A stretch of 47,357 nt of DNA. Source: Sulfurovum sp. (GTDB lineage Bacteria > Campylobacterota > Campylobacteria > Campylobacterales > Sulfurovaceae). A program made the position numbers and the translations under genes. Below are positions 34,696 to 45,940 of this stretch, in pieces. The notes below the pieces were generated by a model, which was given only the letters and a program-made list of their open reading frames with translations, ran no database searches and was not told where the DNA came from. The stretch spans positions 1-47,357 of the forward strand of contig DYLZ01000004.1 in the NCBI GenBank assembly GCA_020721775.1, in the 5' to 3' direction. The first letter of the stretch is position 1. The number at the start of each line of letters is the position of its first letter.

Positions 34696-35311
34696 TACTT
34701 TGCCTTCAACGCAAGTTTATCTGATCGAAGCAATAAAAAACGGAACCATTAAACCTCCTGTTTGTATTTTGACAGATAACCAAACAAACGGAATAGGAAG
34801 CAGAGATAACAGCTGGGTTTGTATAAAAGGAAGCTTATTTGCATCCGTCGCATTGCCACTCTCTATGCTTCCGAATGATTTGCCACTGCAGTCAGCATCT
34901 ATATATTTTGGTAAAATAATGCAAGAGATTTTAGTAAGATCAAATAAAGATGTATGGCTGAAATGGCCAAATGATCTATATCTGAACGATAACAAAATAG
35001 GCGGGATTATTACTAATGTTATTGGAGATACATTAGTGTGCGGTATTGGCGTAAATATAGGTAAAAGAGATGATGATTTTACAACTTTGATCATCGAAGA
35101 GAGCCCGGTTTTTATTTTAGAAAATTTTTTACAAGTTATAGAAAAAAAACCAACTTGGAAGCTAACACTTAGTAATGTTAGGATAGAATTTTTTAAGAAC
35201 AAAAATTATTTTGCTCATACGCCTTTTGGCAAAAAAAGTCTAAAAGATGCTTTGTTGTGTGACGATGGTTCATTGGATATTGATGGAGAAAGGATATATA
35301 GTTTAAGATGA
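34676..35311 (+). CDS. birA: Biotin--[acetyl-CoA-carboxylase] ligase
   Basis: BirA attaches biotin to the carrier protein of acetyl-CoA carboxylase. The 211 residues hold only the ligase domain: FDTLPSTQVYL, the biotin-binding GIGSRDNSWV loop, WLKWPNDLYLNDNKIGGIITNV with the catalytic Lys, and VCGIGVNIGK. The N-terminal DNA-binding domain of E. coli BirA is absent, so it is not a repressor. I prefer TTG at 34676 with AAGGGG nine bases upstream; a TTG at 34658 would add six residues. It overlaps fmt by 20 bases and parA by four. Confidence 0.93.
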   Translation: MEIISFDTLPSTQVYLIEAIKNGTIKPPVCILTDNQTNGIGSRDNSWVCIKGSLFASVALPLSMLPNDLPLQSASIYFGKIMQEILVRSNKDVWLKWPNDLYLNDNKIGGIITNVIGDTLVCGIGVNIGKRDDDFTTLIIEESPVFILENFLQVIEKKPTWKLTLSNVRIEFFKNKNYFAHTPFGKKSLKDALLCDDGSLDIDGERIYSLR

Positions 35312-36093
35312 ATAATGTAATATGTATAGCCAATCAAAAAGGTGGGGTTGGCAAGACAACAACAGCCGTTAACTTAGCGGCTTCACTTGCGGTAAAAAAT
35401 AAAAAAGTATTACTATTGGATATGGATCCACAGTCAAATGCAACGACGAGCTTAGGTTTGCATAGAAATAGTTTTGAATTTAATATCCTGCATATTTTAA
35501 ACAATTCTAAAAGTTTTTCGCAAGTTATACTAAAAACAAATACCCCAAATCTTTCATTGGTGCCGTCAAGCATAGGTTTGGTTAGTTTTGATAAAGATTA
35601 TTATGAATCGTCAAAGCAAAATCGTGAACTTATCTTAAGATCAAAACTAAATGAGATAAAAGATGAGTATGACTATGTTATTATAGATTCTCCTCCGGCG
35701 CTCGGACCAATCACTATAAATGCACTTAGCGCCTCTGATTCTGTTATAATTCCAATTCAATGTGAGTTCTTTGCTTTGGAAGGGTTAGCGCAGCTTTTGA
35801 GCACTATCAATATGCTTAGACGCACTATAAATCCAAAGTTGAAGATCAAAGGATTTTTACCTACTATGTATTCAAATCAAAATAATCTCTCTAAGCAGGT
35901 ATTAGAAGATCTAAATAATCATTTTAAAAATAATCTTTTTTATTTTGGAAAAAACAAAGAATGCATAGTTATCCCAAGAAATGTTAAAATAGCAGAGAGT
36001 CCAAGTTTTGGTAAGCCGATTTGTGAATATGCAAGTGATTCAAAAGGAAGCATTGCCTATGAAGAGTTAGCAAAAGCTATATTAAAAGGATAG
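35308..36093 (+). CDS. parA: Chromosome-partitioning ATPase ParA/Soj
   Basis: A 261-residue ATPase that drives movement of ParB-bound origins. It starts NNVICIANQKGGVGKTTTAVNLAASLA with the deviant Walker A (KGGVGKTT), has LLLDMDPQSNATTSLG, and DYVIIDSPPALGPITINAL. No N-terminal repressor domain is present, so it is the chromosomal short type. It starts in an ATGA overlap with birA; parB follows after three bases. The parAB pair just before the ATP synthase genes matches the gene order of Campylobacter. Confidence 0.96.
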   Translation: MNNVICIANQKGGVGKTTTAVNLAASLAVKNKKVLLLDMDPQSNATTSLGLHRNSFEFNILHILNNSKSFSQVILKTNTPNLSLVPSSIGLVSFDKDYYESSKQNRELILRSKLNEIKDEYDYVIIDSPPALGPITINALSASDSVIIPIQCEFFALEGLAQLLSTINMLRRTINPKLKIKGFLPTMYSNQNNLSKQVLEDLNNHFKNNLFYFGKNKECIVIPRNVKIAESPSFGKPICEYASDSKGSIAYEELAKAILKG

Positions 36094-36096
36094 CTT

Positions 36097-36972
36097 ATGG
36101 CGTTAGGAAGAAGCTTGGGAGCCATTCTTGAAGATGTAGAAGAGGCTTACAGTAAAAATCTAATAGAGCTGGATTCGCTAACATTAGCTAAAAATAATGC
36201 ATATATTGAAGAGATCGATCTATCTTTAATATCACCAAACCCATATCAGCCAAGAAAGCATTTTGACGAAGATGCACTCAAGGAACTCAGTGAGTCTATC
36301 GTAAAACATGGACTTCTTCAGCCTATTATCGTTATCAAAAAAGATAGCGGATATATACTAGTTGCAGGCGAGAGAAGATTTAGGGCTCATAAACTTGCAA
36401 AACTGCCAAAGATCAAATCAATAGTAGTAGAAATAGATATAGATAGCGTACAGATGAGAGAATTGGCTCTTGTCGAAAATATACAAAGAGAAAATCTAAA
36501 TCCTATTGAACTCGCAAATTCTTATAATGAGCTTTTGGAAGTTCATAAGATAACGCATGACGAGTTGTCTTCCATTGTACACAAAAGCAGATCTCAGATC
36601 ACAAATACATTAAGACTTCTTTCTCTCATACCTGAAGTTCAAGAAGAGCTTATAAACGGCAAAATAACACAAGGTCATGCAAAGGTTTTGGTAGGTTTGT
36701 CTAATGATAAACAACGCATAGCACTCTCTACAATAATCGGTCAAAAGCTTAGCGTTAGAGATGCTGAACAGATGGTAAAAAATTATAAAAACCAACAAGA
36801 ATCAAGAAGTCCCAAAGGCGTAAAAAAAATATCATTTAGCATCAAAAAACACGCAGAAAAATTGAAAGAATTTTTACCATTTTCATATAAGATCAGTTCA
36901 AACAGATTGGAAATATCTTTTGAAAATGAAGATGAATTTGAAAAGTTTATAAATATGATAAAAAAAGTGTAA
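36097..36972 (+). CDS. parB: Chromosome-partitioning protein ParB/Spo0J
   Basis: ParB is a CTP-binding clamp that loads at parS sites near the origin. In 291 residues, the N-terminal domain has ISPNPYQPRKHFDEDALKEL and the CTP motif LVAGERRFRAHKLA. The middle domain has the helix-turn-helix VHKSRSQITNTLRLLSL, and ENIQRENLNPIELA precedes it. The C-terminal dimer domain is basic and helical. I find no parS palindrome of the common GTTTCACGTGAAAC type in the window. The gene ends 63 bases before atpF'. Confidence 0.96.
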   Translation: MALGRSLGAILEDVEEAYSKNLIELDSLTLAKNNAYIEEIDLSLISPNPYQPRKHFDEDALKELSESIVKHGLLQPIIVIKKDSGYILVAGERRFRAHKLAKLPKIKSIVVEIDIDSVQMRELALVENIQRENLNPIELANSYNELLEVHKITHDELSSIVHKSRSQITNTLRLLSLIPEVQEELINGKITQGHAKVLVGLSNDKQRIALSTIIGQKLSVRDAEQMVKNYKNQQESRSPKGVKKISFSIKKHAEKLKEFLPFSYKISSNRLEISFENEDEFEKFINMIKKV

Positions 36973-37035
36973 ACTTTTAACCTTTTTATTACCTCTATAA
37001 TGGTAAGATATTGTGAAATTAAAAGAGGAGAGGAG

Positions 37036-37458
37036 ATGCTTGATATACAACCGTCTTTAATGTTGTTTGTCTTTGTTGTATTTATAACTCTTTTGTTTTT
37101 ATTGAATCAGATTCTATATAAGCCTCTTATTGCTTTTATGGATGAAAGAACAGGTTCGATAGCAAAAGATTTAGAAACTAGCAAAAAATTAACTAGTAAT
37201 AGTAATGAGATGCAAGCAAAAGCACAGCAAATCATTAATGAAGCAAAAGCAGAAGCTGCATCGATCAGACAAAAAGCCATTGATGAAGCAAAGTTAGTTG
37301 CAGCTAGTAAGATCGAAGCTAAACAAAAAGAGCTGGAAATGAGTTATGAAAAATTTGTCAAAGCTCTGGAGCAAGATAAAGAGTCACTAAAAGAGGCGAT
37401 ACTTGCTGAAGTACCTAAATTTAGAGATGCTATCAAAACAAAATTGAGCAAGCTCTAA
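37036..37458 (+). CDS. atpF': ATP synthase F0 subunit b'
   Basis: One of two non-identical b-type stator subunits. The 140-residue protein has one N-terminal membrane helix (LMLFVFVVFITLLFLLNQILY) and a long coiled-coil stalk rich in Ala, Lys and Glu. I chose the ATG at 37036, directly after an AGAGGAGAGGAG tract; the ATG at 37000 would add 12 polar residues before the membrane helix and has no ribosome site. b and b' heterodimers are known in photosynthetic bacteria and Campylobacterota. Subunits a and c are not in the window. Confidence 0.94.
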   Translation: MLDIQPSLMLFVFVVFITLLFLLNQILYKPLIAFMDERTGSIAKDLETSKKLTSNSNEMQAKAQQIINEAKAEAASIRQKAIDEAKLVAASKIEAKQKELEMSYEKFVKALEQDKESLKEAILAEVPKFRDAIKTKLSKL

Positions 37459-37467
37459 GGAGGTCGG

Positions 37468-38025
37468 ATGAAAAACAGATTAGTAATTTTAAGTTTATTA
37501 GTTATGCCGGCATTGCTTTTGGCAAGCGGTCATGCTGAAAGTGGCGAAGCAACAAAGTATTTTGCTCTTACAGGCAGAGAAACGGATATACTTCCAAGAA
37601 CAGTGAACTTTTTGATCTTTGCAGGTTTGCTTTATTATCTTTTGGCTGACAAACTAAAAGCTTTTCTGGTAGGTCGTCAAGAAGGTATTGCAAATCAACT
37701 CAAAGAGATAGAAAACAAACTTGAACTTGCAAAAAAAGAAGAGAAAAATGCTCAAGCTTTATTAAAAGATAGTGAAGCAAAAGCTAAAAGCATTGTAGCG
37801 GATGCAAAAAATGAAGCAGTTTTGCTTGGCGAAAAAATAATGCAGGCAAATGCTCAAGATATTTCAATTCTTGATAAGCAAATGCAAGAAAAAATGGATC
37901 TTGAGACTAAAAAAAGTCTAAAAGATACAATTCGAAACATACTGAGTGAAAATATAAGCATAGACGATATAGAACTTAGCAATAGATCTGTCGTATCTAT
38001 CATAGATAGAAAGGTGGTTGCATAA
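37468..38025 (+). CDS. atpF: ATP synthase F0 subunit b
   Basis: The 185-residue protein starts with a signal-like hydrophobic segment (MKNRLVILSLLVMPALLLASG), a linker, then a second hydrophobic helix (TVNFLIFAGLLYYLLADKL, about residues 48-66) and a coiled-coil stalk. The extra N-terminal segment is typical of this lineage as I recall it. The helix anchors the stator in the membrane and the stalk reaches to subunit delta. AAGGAGG lies before the ATG. The stop overlaps the atpH start in TAATG. Confidence 0.94.
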   Translation: MKNRLVILSLLVMPALLLASGHAESGEATKYFALTGRETDILPRTVNFLIFAGLLYYLLADKLKAFLVGRQEGIANQLKEIENKLELAKKEEKNAQALLKDSEAKAKSIVADAKNEAVLLGEKIMQANAQDISILDKQMQEKMDLETKKSLKDTIRNILSENISIDDIELSNRSVVSIIDRKVVA

Positions 38026-38561
38026 TGGAAGCTTTAATAGCACAAAAGTATGCGAAAGCAATATTTGCTACAAAAAATAATGCCTTAATCTCAGAGTTTG
38101 CAGAAATTTTGAATGGATTATCAAGTGCATTTGGTCAATCAAAAACAGTTAGCTGTACCTTGAATTCACCGCTTTTAAGTGACGAAAATAAAACAAAAGC
38201 AATCTTAGATGCAGTAGGTGATAAAGTTGATACAAAGATCATGAATTTCATTAAGGTTCTTGGTGAAAATCAAAGATTGTCTTTAATACCTGCAATATCA
38301 AAAATCATAAATGCCAAATTGCAAAAAGAGACAAATAGTTATCAGGGTGTTATTTACAGCAATAAACAGCTTGATAAAAGTGAAATATCTCAACTTGAAA
38401 GCGCGCTTTCAAGACATACGGGTTCAACTATTTCACTAAAAGAGATAAAATCTGATATTGAAGGTATTAGAGTTTCAGTAGATGATTTAGGTATTGAGGT
38501 AAACTTTTCTAAACAGAGAGTTAAAGATCAGCTTTTAGATTTTATTAATCAAGCATTTTAG
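38025..38561 (+). CDS. atpH: ATP synthase F1 subunit delta
   Basis: Delta connects the stator stalk to the top of the F1 head. The 178 residues start [14 protein letters not shown], the usual helical N-terminal domain, and include [20 protein letters not shown] and the C-terminal [21 protein letters not shown] with [15 protein letters not shown]. It is coupled to atpF by overlap and precedes atpA by 26 bases. Confidence 0.95.
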   Translation: MEALIAQKYAKAIFATKNNALISEFAEILNGLSSAFGQSKTVSCTLNSPLLSDENKTKAILDAVGDKVDTKIMNFIKVLGENQRLSLIPAISKIINAKLQKETNSYQGVIYSNKQLDKSEISQLESALSRHTGSTISLKEIKSDIEGIRVSVDDLGIEVNFSKQRVKDQLLDFINQAF

Positions 38562-38587
38562 TAAATATATTTTATAAAGGAGTATCA

Positions 38588-40102
38588 GTGGCAATTAAAT
38601 TACAAGCAGATGAGATCAGTTCAATTATCAAAGAGAGAATTGAAAATTTTCAAATTGATCTAGATATCAATGAGATCGGAAAGGTGGTAGGTATAGCAGA
38701 CGGTATATCTACTGTTTATGGATTAAACAATGTTATGGCCGGAGAAGTTGTAGAGTTTGAAAACGGCGCACAAGGGCTTGTTTTGAATCTTGAAGAGGCA
38801 AGCGTTGGTGTTGTTGTTCTTGGAACAAGCGCAGGGATCAAAGAAGGCATGAGTGTAAAAAGGAAAGGTGAACTTCTAAAAGTTCCTACCGGCGATGCAA
38901 TGATTGGAAGAGTTGTAAATGCTCTTGGTCAGCCAATTGATGGCAAAGGTGCAATTAATGCAACTGAGTCAAGATTTGTTGAAGAAAAAGCTCCCGGTAT
39001 TATGGCTAGAAAATCAGTTCATGAGCCGCTTCAAACAGGCATTAAAGCTATCGATGCTCTTGTTCCTGTCGGTAGAGGACAAAGAGAGCTTATAATCGGC
39101 GATAGACAAACAGGTAAAACAACACTTGCGATCGATACTATCATCAACCAAAAAGGTAAAGATGTTGTATGTATATATGTTGCGATAGGACAAAAACAAT
39201 CAAATGTTGCTTCAACTGTGAAAAAACTTGAAGAACATGGGGCTATGGATTATACAATCGTTGTTAATGCGAGTGCAAGTGAATCTTCGGCTTTACAATT
39301 CTTAGCCCCTTATACAGGTGTAACTATGGCTGAATTTTTCAGAGACAATGGCAGACATGCTGTAATATTCTATGATGACCTTTCAAAACATGCTGTTGCA
39401 TATCGTGAAATGTCTTTGATCCTTAGAAGACCTCCGGGCAGAGAAGCTTATCCGGGTGATGTTTTCTATCTACACTCAAGACTACTTGAGCGTGCAGCAA
39501 AACTTAGTGATGAGAGAGGAGCCGGTTCTATTACAGCATTTCCTATCATTGAGACACAAGCAGGAGATGTATCAGCATATATTCCAACAAATGTAATTTC
39601 TATTACAGATGGACAAATATTCCTTGAAACTGACCTATTTAACTCAGGTATCAGACCTGCAATCAATGTTGGACTTTCAGTTTCTCGTGTAGGCGGCGCT
39701 GCTCAAATTAAAGCAACAAAACAAGTAGCAGGTACACTTAGACTTGATCTTGCAAGCTATAGAGAGTTGCAAGCATTTGCTCAGTTTGCAAGCGATCTTG
39801 ATGAACATAGCAGAAAACAACTTGAGCGCGGTCAAAGAATGGTTGAAATTCTTAAACAACCACCGTATGCTCCGGTTCCGATCGAGAAACAAGTTGTTGC
39901 AATATTTGCAGGTATAAAAGGATATATGGATAGTATTCCTGTATCTAAAGTTACAAAATTTGAAAGTGAATTGCTTAATTTTATAGAATTTAAATATTCT
40001 TCAATTTTAGATAGCATTAGAACAAATAAACAAATTGATGCAGATACAGAGAGTGAACTTAAAAAAGCGATAGAAGATTTCAAAGTATCTTTTGAAGCGT
40101 AA
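38588..40102 (+). CDS. atpA: ATP synthase F1 subunit alpha
   Basis: The regulatory nucleotide-binding subunit of F1 (504 residues). The Walker A is [13 protein letters not shown], preceded by [33 protein letters not shown] and the alpha signature [17 protein letters not shown] follow. The start is GTG with AAAGGAG eight bases upstream. It shows no disruption over its length. Confidence 0.98.
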   Translation: MAIKLQADEISSIIKERIENFQIDLDINEIGKVVGIADGISTVYGLNNVMAGEVVEFENGAQGLVLNLEEASVGVVVLGTSAGIKEGMSVKRKGELLKVPTGDAMIGRVVNALGQPIDGKGAINATESRFVEEKAPGIMARKSVHEPLQTGIKAIDALVPVGRGQRELIIGDRQTGKTTLAIDTIINQKGKDVVCIYVAIGQKQSNVASTVKKLEEHGAMDYTIVVNASASESSALQFLAPYTGVTMAEFFRDNGRHAVIFYDDLSKHAVAYREMSLILRRPPGREAYPGDVFYLHSRLLERAAKLSDERGAGSITAFPIIETQAGDVSAYIPTNVISITDGQIFLETDLFNSGIRPAINVGLSVSRVGGAAQIKATKQVAGTLRLDLASYRELQAFAQFASDLDEHSRKQLERGQRMVEILKQPPYAPVPIEKQVVAIFAGIKGYMDSIPVSKVTKFESELLNFIEFKYSSILDSIRTNKQIDADTESELKKAIEDFKVSFEA

Positions 40103-40117
40103 GTAAAAGGTAAAAAA

Positions 40118-41005
40118 ATGGCAAGTTTAAAAGATATCCAGCGTAAGATTAAAAGTGTTAAAAACACAGAAAAAACTACGCGTGCCATGAAGCTTGTCTC
40201 TTCTGCAAAACTAAAAAAAACAGAAGAATTAGCTAAAAAATCTAAAGTCTATGCAGCAAAATTGACTGAACTATTGAGTGAAATTGCTCAAAAAATGGTT
40301 AGTACAAATGTTGATGGTTTGGATATGCCGTATTTTAAAGATGCAAGCAATCCAAAAGTAGTAGATTTGATTTTTATCACAGCAGATAAGGGTCTTTGTG
40401 GTGGATTTAATGCCCAAACTATCAAAAGAATAAATGCTTTAAGAAAAGAGTATCAAGCAAAAGGCGTTGAACTTAGACTTAGAGCTATTGGTAGAAAAGG
40501 TATTGATTATTTTAGGTTTAATCGTGTTGATATGCTAGATCAGGTTGTAGGGCTAAGTTCTGCTCCTGATTTTGAAAAATCATCAGCATTGATCGGTCAG
40601 GTTGTTGAAGACTATCTAAGCGGAAAAACTGATAAAATAGTTTTAGTACATAATGGATATGTAAATATGATCACTCAAGAGGTAAAACAAGCACAAATTT
40701 TACCGGTTGATCATACATCTTTAACACTTAATTCTGTTTCAACTTCTGAATTGGAAGTTGAACCGGACAATGATAATACTTTGCTTGAAGCTTTGGTCAA
40801 AAAATACATAGAATATACAATTTACTATTCTTTGATAGATTCACTAGCTGCGGAACACAGCGCTAGAATGCAAGCAATGGATTCGGCAACAAATAATGCG
40901 AAAGATATGGTTAAATCCTTATCGATCAAATATAATAAAGCAAGACAAGAAGCTATTACTACTGAACTTATCGAGATAATCAGTGGTATGGAATCTATGA
41001 AATAA
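40118..41005 (+). CDS. atpG: ATP synthase F1 subunit gamma
   Basis: The central rotor shaft, 295 residues. It begins ASLKDIQRKIKSVKNTEKTTRAMKLVSSAKLKK, has FITADKGLCGGFN, and ends AMDSATNNAKDMVKSLSIKYNKARQEAITTELIEIISG, the paired coiled coil that turns within the alpha-beta ring. Ribosome site AAAAGG is at -10. It is flanked by atpA and atpD in the usual order. Confidence 0.98.
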   Translation: MASLKDIQRKIKSVKNTEKTTRAMKLVSSAKLKKTEELAKKSKVYAAKLTELLSEIAQKMVSTNVDGLDMPYFKDASNPKVVDLIFITADKGLCGGFNAQTIKRINALRKEYQAKGVELRLRAIGRKGIDYFRFNRVDMLDQVVGLSSAPDFEKSSALIGQVVEDYLSGKTDKIVLVHNGYVNMITQEVKQAQILPVDHTSLTLNSVSTSELEVEPDNDNTLLEALVKKYIEYTIYYSLIDSLAAEHSARMQAMDSATNNAKDMVKSLSIKYNKARQEAITTELIEIISGMESMK

Positions 41006-41011
41006 TTTTAG

Positions 41012-42427
<1,416 letters not shown>

Positions 42428-42444
42428 TCCATTAAAGGAAAATT

Positions 42445-42831
42445 ATGGAATTTTTAAAACTTGAAATTGTTACGCCTGATGGCGTAATATTTGACAATGA
42501 GGTCAAACAAGTTACTTTGCCAGGCAGTGAAGGCGAGTTTGGAGTGCTTCCTAAACATGCTACTTTACTTTCTTTGCTCAATGCCGGTGTTGTAGAGATC
42601 GAAACACGGGAAGGCAAAAAAATTGCAATTGCTATCAATTCAGGTTATGTAAAAGTTGATGAAACTAAAACAACTTGTATTGTTGACGGAGCGGTTGCAG
42701 TTTCCGGGGAAGGTAATGAGTTGGCTAATGCTCTAGAAGAAGCTAAGAAACTTCTCAAAAGTGCAGAATCTTCTAATGTTGCGATCGCAAGCTCTGTTGC
42801 AAAAGTCGAACAAATGGCAAAAATGCTATAA
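42445..42831 (+). CDS. atpC: ATP synthase F1 subunit epsilon
   Basis: The 128-residue rotor subunit begins KLEIVTPDGVIFDNEVKQVTLPGSEGEFGVLPKHA, the beta-sandwich domain, and ends with the two-helix region (ANALEEAKKLLKSAESSN) that can inhibit ATP hydrolysis. AAAGGAA precedes the ATG. It closes the ATP synthase genes; tolQ follows after eight bases, so read-through into the Tol-Pal genes is likely. Confidence 0.96.
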   Translation: MEFLKLEIVTPDGVIFDNEVKQVTLPGSEGEFGVLPKHATLLSLLNAGVVEIETREGKKIAIAINSGYVKVDETKTTCIVDGAVAVSGEGNELANALEEAKKLLKSAESSNVAIASSVAKVEQMAKML

Positions 42832-42839
42832 TATGTATT

Positions 42840-43409
42840 ATGGTACATTTTCTCTCTCAATTAAGTATTATCACTATTTTTGTATTGATAATACTTTCTT
42901 TATATTTCATAATAACTTTTTGGGTTTTTATAGATAGATTTAAATTGCTTGAAGCTCGTATAAATATAGAAGCAGAATCTTTAAAAAGTATGTATGCATT
43001 TAACTCAAATAGCGTAAGTCAATTTTCTATTCTTTATTCTTATCTCGAAAAAGTAAAAAATCCAAATTCTACAATTTTAGAAGCAGCTTTTAGTGATGCT
43101 TTGAGGGTATCTACAAGAAATCTTACATTGCTATCCATCATTGCTTCAACTGCGCCATTCATTGGTCTTTTTGGTACTGTTGTGGGAATTTTGGAAACAT
43201 TTGGTAAGCTTGGTAACCAGACAAGCGCAGCATTAAATATTGTTGCGCCTGCTATCTCAGAAGCCCTTGTGGCAACTGCTGCAGGTATATTGGTAGCTAT
43301 ATTTGCCTATACATTTCATCTGATATTAAAAAGAAAAGCTTATGAGCTTAGCTCGCTTTTAAATTCTGAGTCAAAAATGATATTGGCAAAAAGTTCTAAA
43401 GAAGAATAA
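42840..43409 (+). CDS. tolQ: TolQ/ExbB proton-channel protein
   Basis: The 189-residue inner-membrane protein has three hydrophobic helices: IITIFVLIILSLYFIITFWVF near the start, and two in the C-terminal half (LLSIIASTAPFIGLFGTVVGILETF and IVAPAISEALVATAAGILVAIFAYTFH). The second and third match the MotA/TolQ/ExbB signature. With TolR it forms the proton-driven motor. The tolA-tolB-pal context favours TolQ over ExbB, but C. jejuni annotation usually calls this exbB. Two bases separate it from tolR. Confidence 0.9.
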   Translation: MVHFLSQLSIITIFVLIILSLYFIITFWVFIDRFKLLEARINIEAESLKSMYAFNSNSVSQFSILYSYLEKVKNPNSTILEAAFSDALRVSTRNLTLLSIIASTAPFIGLFGTVVGILETFGKLGNQTSAALNIVAPAISEALVATAAGILVAIFAYTFHLILKRKAYELSSLLNSESKMILAKSSKEE

Positions 43410-43411
43410 TA

Positions 43412-43792
43412 ATGTTTAATTGGGACGATGATCCGGATCTTAACATTACACCGCTGATGGATGTAATGCTTGTTCTAATGGCTGTTTTGATGATAGCCGC
43501 TCCAACCATTACATATCAAGAACAGATAAAGCTTCCGGACGGCTCAAAAACTACAAGGTCTCAAAAAACAGACTCGATAACAATACGAATGGATAAAACC
43601 GGACAAATATATATAGAAGATAAAGTTTATGGTAAGGATTCATTTTTGGATTATTTTTCGGATAAAAATATAGATAAAAATAGCAGTGTATATATCAGAG
43701 CAGATGAATCTTTGGAGTATAAAGATATTATAGATATCTTGAAGGGTATTAAGAAAGCCGGATTTTTAAATGTTTCATTGATAACAGAGTAG
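43412..43792 (+). CDS. tolR: TolR/ExbD motor partner protein
   Basis: The 126-residue protein has one membrane helix, DVMLVLMAVLMIAAPTIT (about 17-34), preceded by NITPLMD; the Asp at residue 17 is the conserved proton-carrying residue. The periplasmic domain (about 40-126) has SITIRMDKTGQIYIEDK and ends DIIDILKGIKKAGFLNVSLITE, as in TolR and ExbD. It works with TolQ and the TolA-like protein next to it. Confidence 0.92.
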   Translation: MFNWDDDPDLNITPLMDVMLVLMAVLMIAAPTITYQEQIKLPDGSKTTRSQKTDSITIRMDKTGQIYIEDKVYGKDSFLDYFSDKNIDKNSSVYIRADESLEYKDIIDILKGIKKAGFLNVSLITE

Positions 43793-43794
43793 AG

Positions 43795-44679
43795 ATGAGA
43801 AAAGCATATACCATTAAAAGCGGTTTGATCGCTATTTTGATCTATATTTTGATCATTTTTATAGCCATATTTGCTTTTGTTCAAAATACAAAAGATGATA
43901 AATCCCAAGGCAGCAAAGAGCAAATTATAAAAGTAGATATGTCGGGTATTGATATGCCGTCATCACAAAAGCCTAACGATAAACCTCAAAATCAAAAGTT
44001 GCCAAAAAAAGAAGAAGTGCAAGAACCTAAGAAGATCGAAAATATTCTCGAAGAAAAAAAAGCATTTATTGAAAAAGGGCTTACAGAAAAAGAGTTTCAA
44101 AAAGAAGAGCCTAAAGAGATAGAAAAACCAAATAAGCCTTTAGTTGAGAGAAAAAAAGAAAAGCCGGAAACGAACAGTACTATTAAAAAAACAAGAGCTG
44201 TTAAAAAACCGATCAAAGAAACATCAAAAACGCTCAAAGATACCACTTCGCTATTTGAAACGATTGATCTAAAAGCGCCAAGCATGAGCGCTAAAAAAAC
44301 TGCAATTGTATCTCAAAAACAAACAGTATCCGGCGGAACTTTAGCAACCAAAGCTAAAGCAACCGGTAAGGCATCTGATCTTATCGGTAATGCTTTATCA
44401 GCTAAAAGCAGCGGAGTAGAAGAGGGTTACAAATCAAAAGTTAAATCTATCTTGAACGGCTGGCCTGCTCAAAGCAATTTTGCAGGGAATAAAGCTAGGA
44501 TAAAATTTGTTATTGAGCCAAGCGGCAGATTTGAATTTGAGATTATCAGCCAATCTTCTAATGAAGAGTTCAACAAAGGATTGGTACAATACCTTAGACA
44601 GCTTCAAAGAGTAGGCTTTGGCGCTCATGGCGGAGGCAGAGCTTATATATTTGATGTTGATTTTATTGCGGAGAGATAG
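43795..44679 (+). CDS. tolA: TolA-like energy transducer with TonB/TolA C-terminal domain
   Basis: The 294-residue protein spans the periplasm: an N-terminal membrane helix (LIAILIYILIIFIAIFAFVQ, about 11-30), a Lys/Glu/Pro-rich stretch (about 55-150) and a C-terminal domain (about 210-294) with SKVKSILNGWPAQSNFAGNKARIKFVIEPSGRFEFEIIS. The last part is of the TonB/TolA type that touches TolB or Pal. The position between tolR and tolB argues for TolA, although annotation as TonB is common in this lineage. The ATG lies two bases after tolR. Confidence 0.85.
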   Translation: MRKAYTIKSGLIAILIYILIIFIAIFAFVQNTKDDKSQGSKEQIIKVDMSGIDMPSSQKPNDKPQNQKLPKKEEVQEPKKIENILEEKKAFIEKGLTEKEFQKEEPKEIEKPNKPLVERKKEKPETNSTIKKTRAVKKPIKETSKTLKDTTSLFETIDLKAPSMSAKKTAIVSQKQTVSGGTLATKAKATGKASDLIGNALSAKSSGVEEGYKSKVKSILNGWPAQSNFAGNKARIKFVIEPSGRFEFEIISQSSNEEFNKGLVQYLRQLQRVGFGAHGGGRAYIFDVDFIAER

Positions 44680-45894
44680 GTGCGTTTTTTTTATATTTTA
44701 TTTTTGTTATTTAGTTTAATAAGAGCAGAGAGCGATGTTAGTTTAACTATTAAAAAAAATGTTGGTTCAAAAGCGGGCATTTTTATAGAAAATATAAGCA
44801 GTGGATTAATGCCTGCCATCTCACAAAAAAGTTTTATACTTTTTAAAGATGATCTAACATTAAGCGGAAATTTTGAAATTGTAGAAAGTAAAAATATTTC
44901 AGGCTCAGATAATTATCTATTGAAATATGATCTTTCAGGCGCCAATGGCGCTAATTTAAATGTTAGTTTGTTCAATGGAGACGGCAATTCGCTGCTATTT
45001 CAAAAAAACTACAATATTTCATCATTTGATAAGTATCCGTTTTTGATACACAAAGCTGTAAGTGATATAAATAAATTTCTTGGTTATAACAGTATGGAAT
45101 GGATAAATCGTTTGGTTTTGATGTCAAGATATATAGGACCCGGAAAAAGCGAAATAGTTTTAAGCGATTATACCTTTACATATAAAAAAGCCATTATAAG
45201 AGACGGATTAAATCTTTTTCCAAAGTGGGCAAATAAAAGTCAAACAAGCTTTTACTATACATCTATGAGTTCAGGTCTGCCAACAGTTTATGAGTATAAT
45301 ATTATCAATGGCGCAAAAACTTATATTGCTTCAAGCGAAGGTATGATCGTATGTTCTGATGTAAGCAGTGATGGCGGTAGATTGCTCCTTACTATGTCTC
45401 CGGATGGACAGCCTGATATTTATGAGTTTGATAAAACAACCAAAAAAAGTGTCAAACTAACAGATTTTAGCGGCATAGATGTTAGCGGTCAATATTTATC
45501 AAACGGAAAAGAGATAGTATTTGTTTCAAATAGGCTTGGTTACCCGAATATCTTTAAAAAATATATAGATTCACCGACAGTTTCACAAATGGTATTTAAA
45601 GGCAGGGAGAATAATAGCTGCGATACAAAAGGTAACAAGGTCGTTTATTCATCAAGGGAGAGTAAAAATATATTTGGAAGCAATACCTTCAATATCTATA
45701 TGATATCAAATGGCATCACTTTCCCTATTACTTCAAGCGGTGAAAATCAATTTCCTAGATTTTCTGATGATGGCAGTGTTGTGATGTACATTAGGCAATC
45801 AAACGGCAATAGTTATGCAGGTTTTGTAAATCCTAGAACAAATCAAAACAAGCTCTTTGAGATCAACAGCAGGGTTCAATCTATTGATTGGTAA
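44680..45894 (+). CDS. tolB: Tol-Pal system periplasmic beta-propeller protein TolB
   Basis: The 404 residues begin with a signal peptide (FFYILFLLFSLIRAES, cleavage near 16), then an N-terminal alpha/beta domain (about 20-150) and a six-bladed propeller with repeated S-x-D-G and D-I-Y patterns (for example LLLTMSPDGQPDIYEFD, FVSNRLGYPNIFKK). It links TolA and Pal. The start is GTG, with GGAGAG four bases upstream, directly after the tolA stop. Pal follows after 46 bases. Confidence 0.92.
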   Translation: MRFFYILFLLFSLIRAESDVSLTIKKNVGSKAGIFIENISSGLMPAISQKSFILFKDDLTLSGNFEIVESKNISGSDNYLLKYDLSGANGANLNVSLFNGDGNSLLFQKNYNISSFDKYPFLIHKAVSDINKFLGYNSMEWINRLVLMSRYIGPGKSEIVLSDYTFTYKKAIIRDGLNLFPKWANKSQTSFYYTSMSSGLPTVYEYNIINGAKTYIASSEGMIVCSDVSSDGGRLLLTMSPDGQPDIYEFDKTTKKSVKLTDFSGIDVSGQYLSNGKEIVFVSNRLGYPNIFKKYIDSPTVSQMVFKGRENNSCDTKGNKVVYSSRESKNIFGSNTFNIYMISNGITFPITSSGENQFPRFSDDGSVVMYIRQSNGNSYAGFVNPRTNQNKLFEINSRVQSIDW

Positions 45895-45940
45895 TTTTAT
45901 GGTAATATACGCTTATTCTTATACGCAAAGGATTTTTCTC

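Noticed and set aside
34717-35202. 161-codon ORF antisense to birA
   Set aside because: It is contained within the conserved ligase frame, without start signals or recognisable motifs.
37000-37035. N-terminal extension of atpF' from 37000
   Set aside because: The ribosome site GAGGAGAGGAG lies directly before 37036, and the added residues are polar and atypical.
45857-45940. N-terminal extension of pal from 45857
   Set aside because: It would overlap tolB and put 28 residues before a clear lipoprotein signal peptide; the ATG at 45941 has an AAAGGA site.
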